A DNA stretch of 52,959 nucleotides from Deltaproteobacteria bacterium ADurb.Bin207 (lineage in GTDB: Bacteria > Myxococcota_A > Polyangia > Polyangiales > Polyangiaceae). The stretch is from NCBI GenBank assembly GCA_002070115.1, contig MWCO01000039.1, positions 1-52,959 on the forward strand, given 5' to 3'. The notes below the pieces were generated by a model. It was not told where the DNA came from. It did no database searches and was given only the letters and a program-made list of their open reading frames with translations. Positions 52,886-52,959 of the stretch are shown here, piece after piece. Numbering within the stretch: position 1 is the stretch's first letter; each line of letters opens with the position of its first letter. A program made the translations under genes and the position numbers.

Positions 52886-52902
52886 GCGGGCGAGACGCCC
52901 GC
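52886..52902 (-). repeat. REP palindrome, right copy
   Basis: Reverse complement of the left copy (loop AGA on the plus strand), 31 bases upstream of the RAYT ATG. It is followed, on the minus strand, by ACAAAGCC and TGGCACAGCCG, a REP-tail type sequence. Confidence 0.85.
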
Positions 52903-52959
52903 GGTCGTGCGAGAGGCATGGTGCGCAGCGGGCTGGCCCCGCTGGCCAACCGGAAGGCG

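Larger units (their letters stand above)
52560..52905. mobile_element. REP-RAYT element inserted in the transposase remnant
   Basis: The RAYT remnant is bounded by two REP palindromes in opposite orientation (52563-52579 and 52886-52902), both within a shared GACCGCGGGCG...CGCCCGCA context. The left end abuts the broken transposase, indicating insertion into, or recombination with, that older element. Confidence 0.7.

Overview
The window most resembles a chromosomal segment of a Myxococcota-like (myxobacterial-lineage) bacterium. The evidence is a C-terminal MYXO-CTERM sorting tail (gene at 1628-3631), a fibro-slime lipoprotein, large TPR proteins, a Ser/Thr kinase fused to TolB-like and TPR modules, Cys-rich lipoproteins with Asp/Glu/Ser-rich linkers, a DUF4032 protein and a GlnRS with a GatB/YqeY tail. 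The base composition looks moderately GC-rich, lower than the classic 70 % GC myxobacteria. A 2-hydroxyacyl-CoA-dehydratase-activase-type protein suggests some low-potential or anaerobic redox chemistry. No rRNA, tRNA, CRISPR array or prophage was recognised.

Layout. 1-3.6 kb: a truncated RCC1-repeat protein converges with a secreted beta-propeller/C39-like peptidase. 3.9-8.6 kb: glnS converges with an orphan PAS-PAS-PAS hybrid histidine kinase. 9-12.8 kb: a minus-strand maltodextrin unit (LamB-like porin, then an alpha-amylase lipoprotein) and a small unknown protein. 13.5-21.9 kb: fibro-slime lipoprotein, DUF4032 protein and a 1783-residue TPR protein. 22.2-27.2 kb: an RND efflux operon (lipoprotein adaptor, inner-membrane pump, TetR regulator) with a palindromic operator candidate upstream. 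27.3-33.0 kb: a giant double-ATPase acyl-CoA dehydratase activase-like protein with a DHCR24-like FAD oxidoreductase 15 bp downstream. 33.4-41.1 kb: two Cys-rich lipoproteins flanking a glutaredoxin-like lipoprotein, an ABC-F ATPase and a sugar-nucleotide epimerase. 41.2-50.2 kb: Ser/Thr kinase, CoA-disulfide reductase-rhodanese fusion, siroheme genes (precorrin-2 dehydrogenase and uroporphyrinogen-III methyltransferase), family-4 uracil-DNA glycosylase and an acyl-CoA ligase with a degenerate P-loop. 50.6-53 kb: a metallophosphoesterase, then a decayed mobile-element zone (broken rve transposase into which a REP-flanked RAYT remnant has inserted).

The most unusual signal lies between genes. 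Four intergenic regions (near 13.3, 16.4, 33.2 and 39.3 kb) carry the same composite element: a degenerate hexamer tract built on GTGACC/GCCGTG, interspersed with a TTTTGTGTGCC phrase and followed by a conserved tail of about 34 bp. Two copies also share a head of about 85 bp. All four lie in the same orientation. Separately, a short AT-rich motif (TAACTATTTGAA followed by ATTGAATAAT, with variants) recurs at gene boundaries across the window. Neither matches a named family that I can recall.

Functionally, the window is mostly ordinary accessory content for this lineage: surface/secreted proteins, polysaccharide uptake, drug efflux, sulfur/siroheme metabolism and signalling. The giant activase plus FAD protein is the best candidate for an uncharacterised biochemical system.
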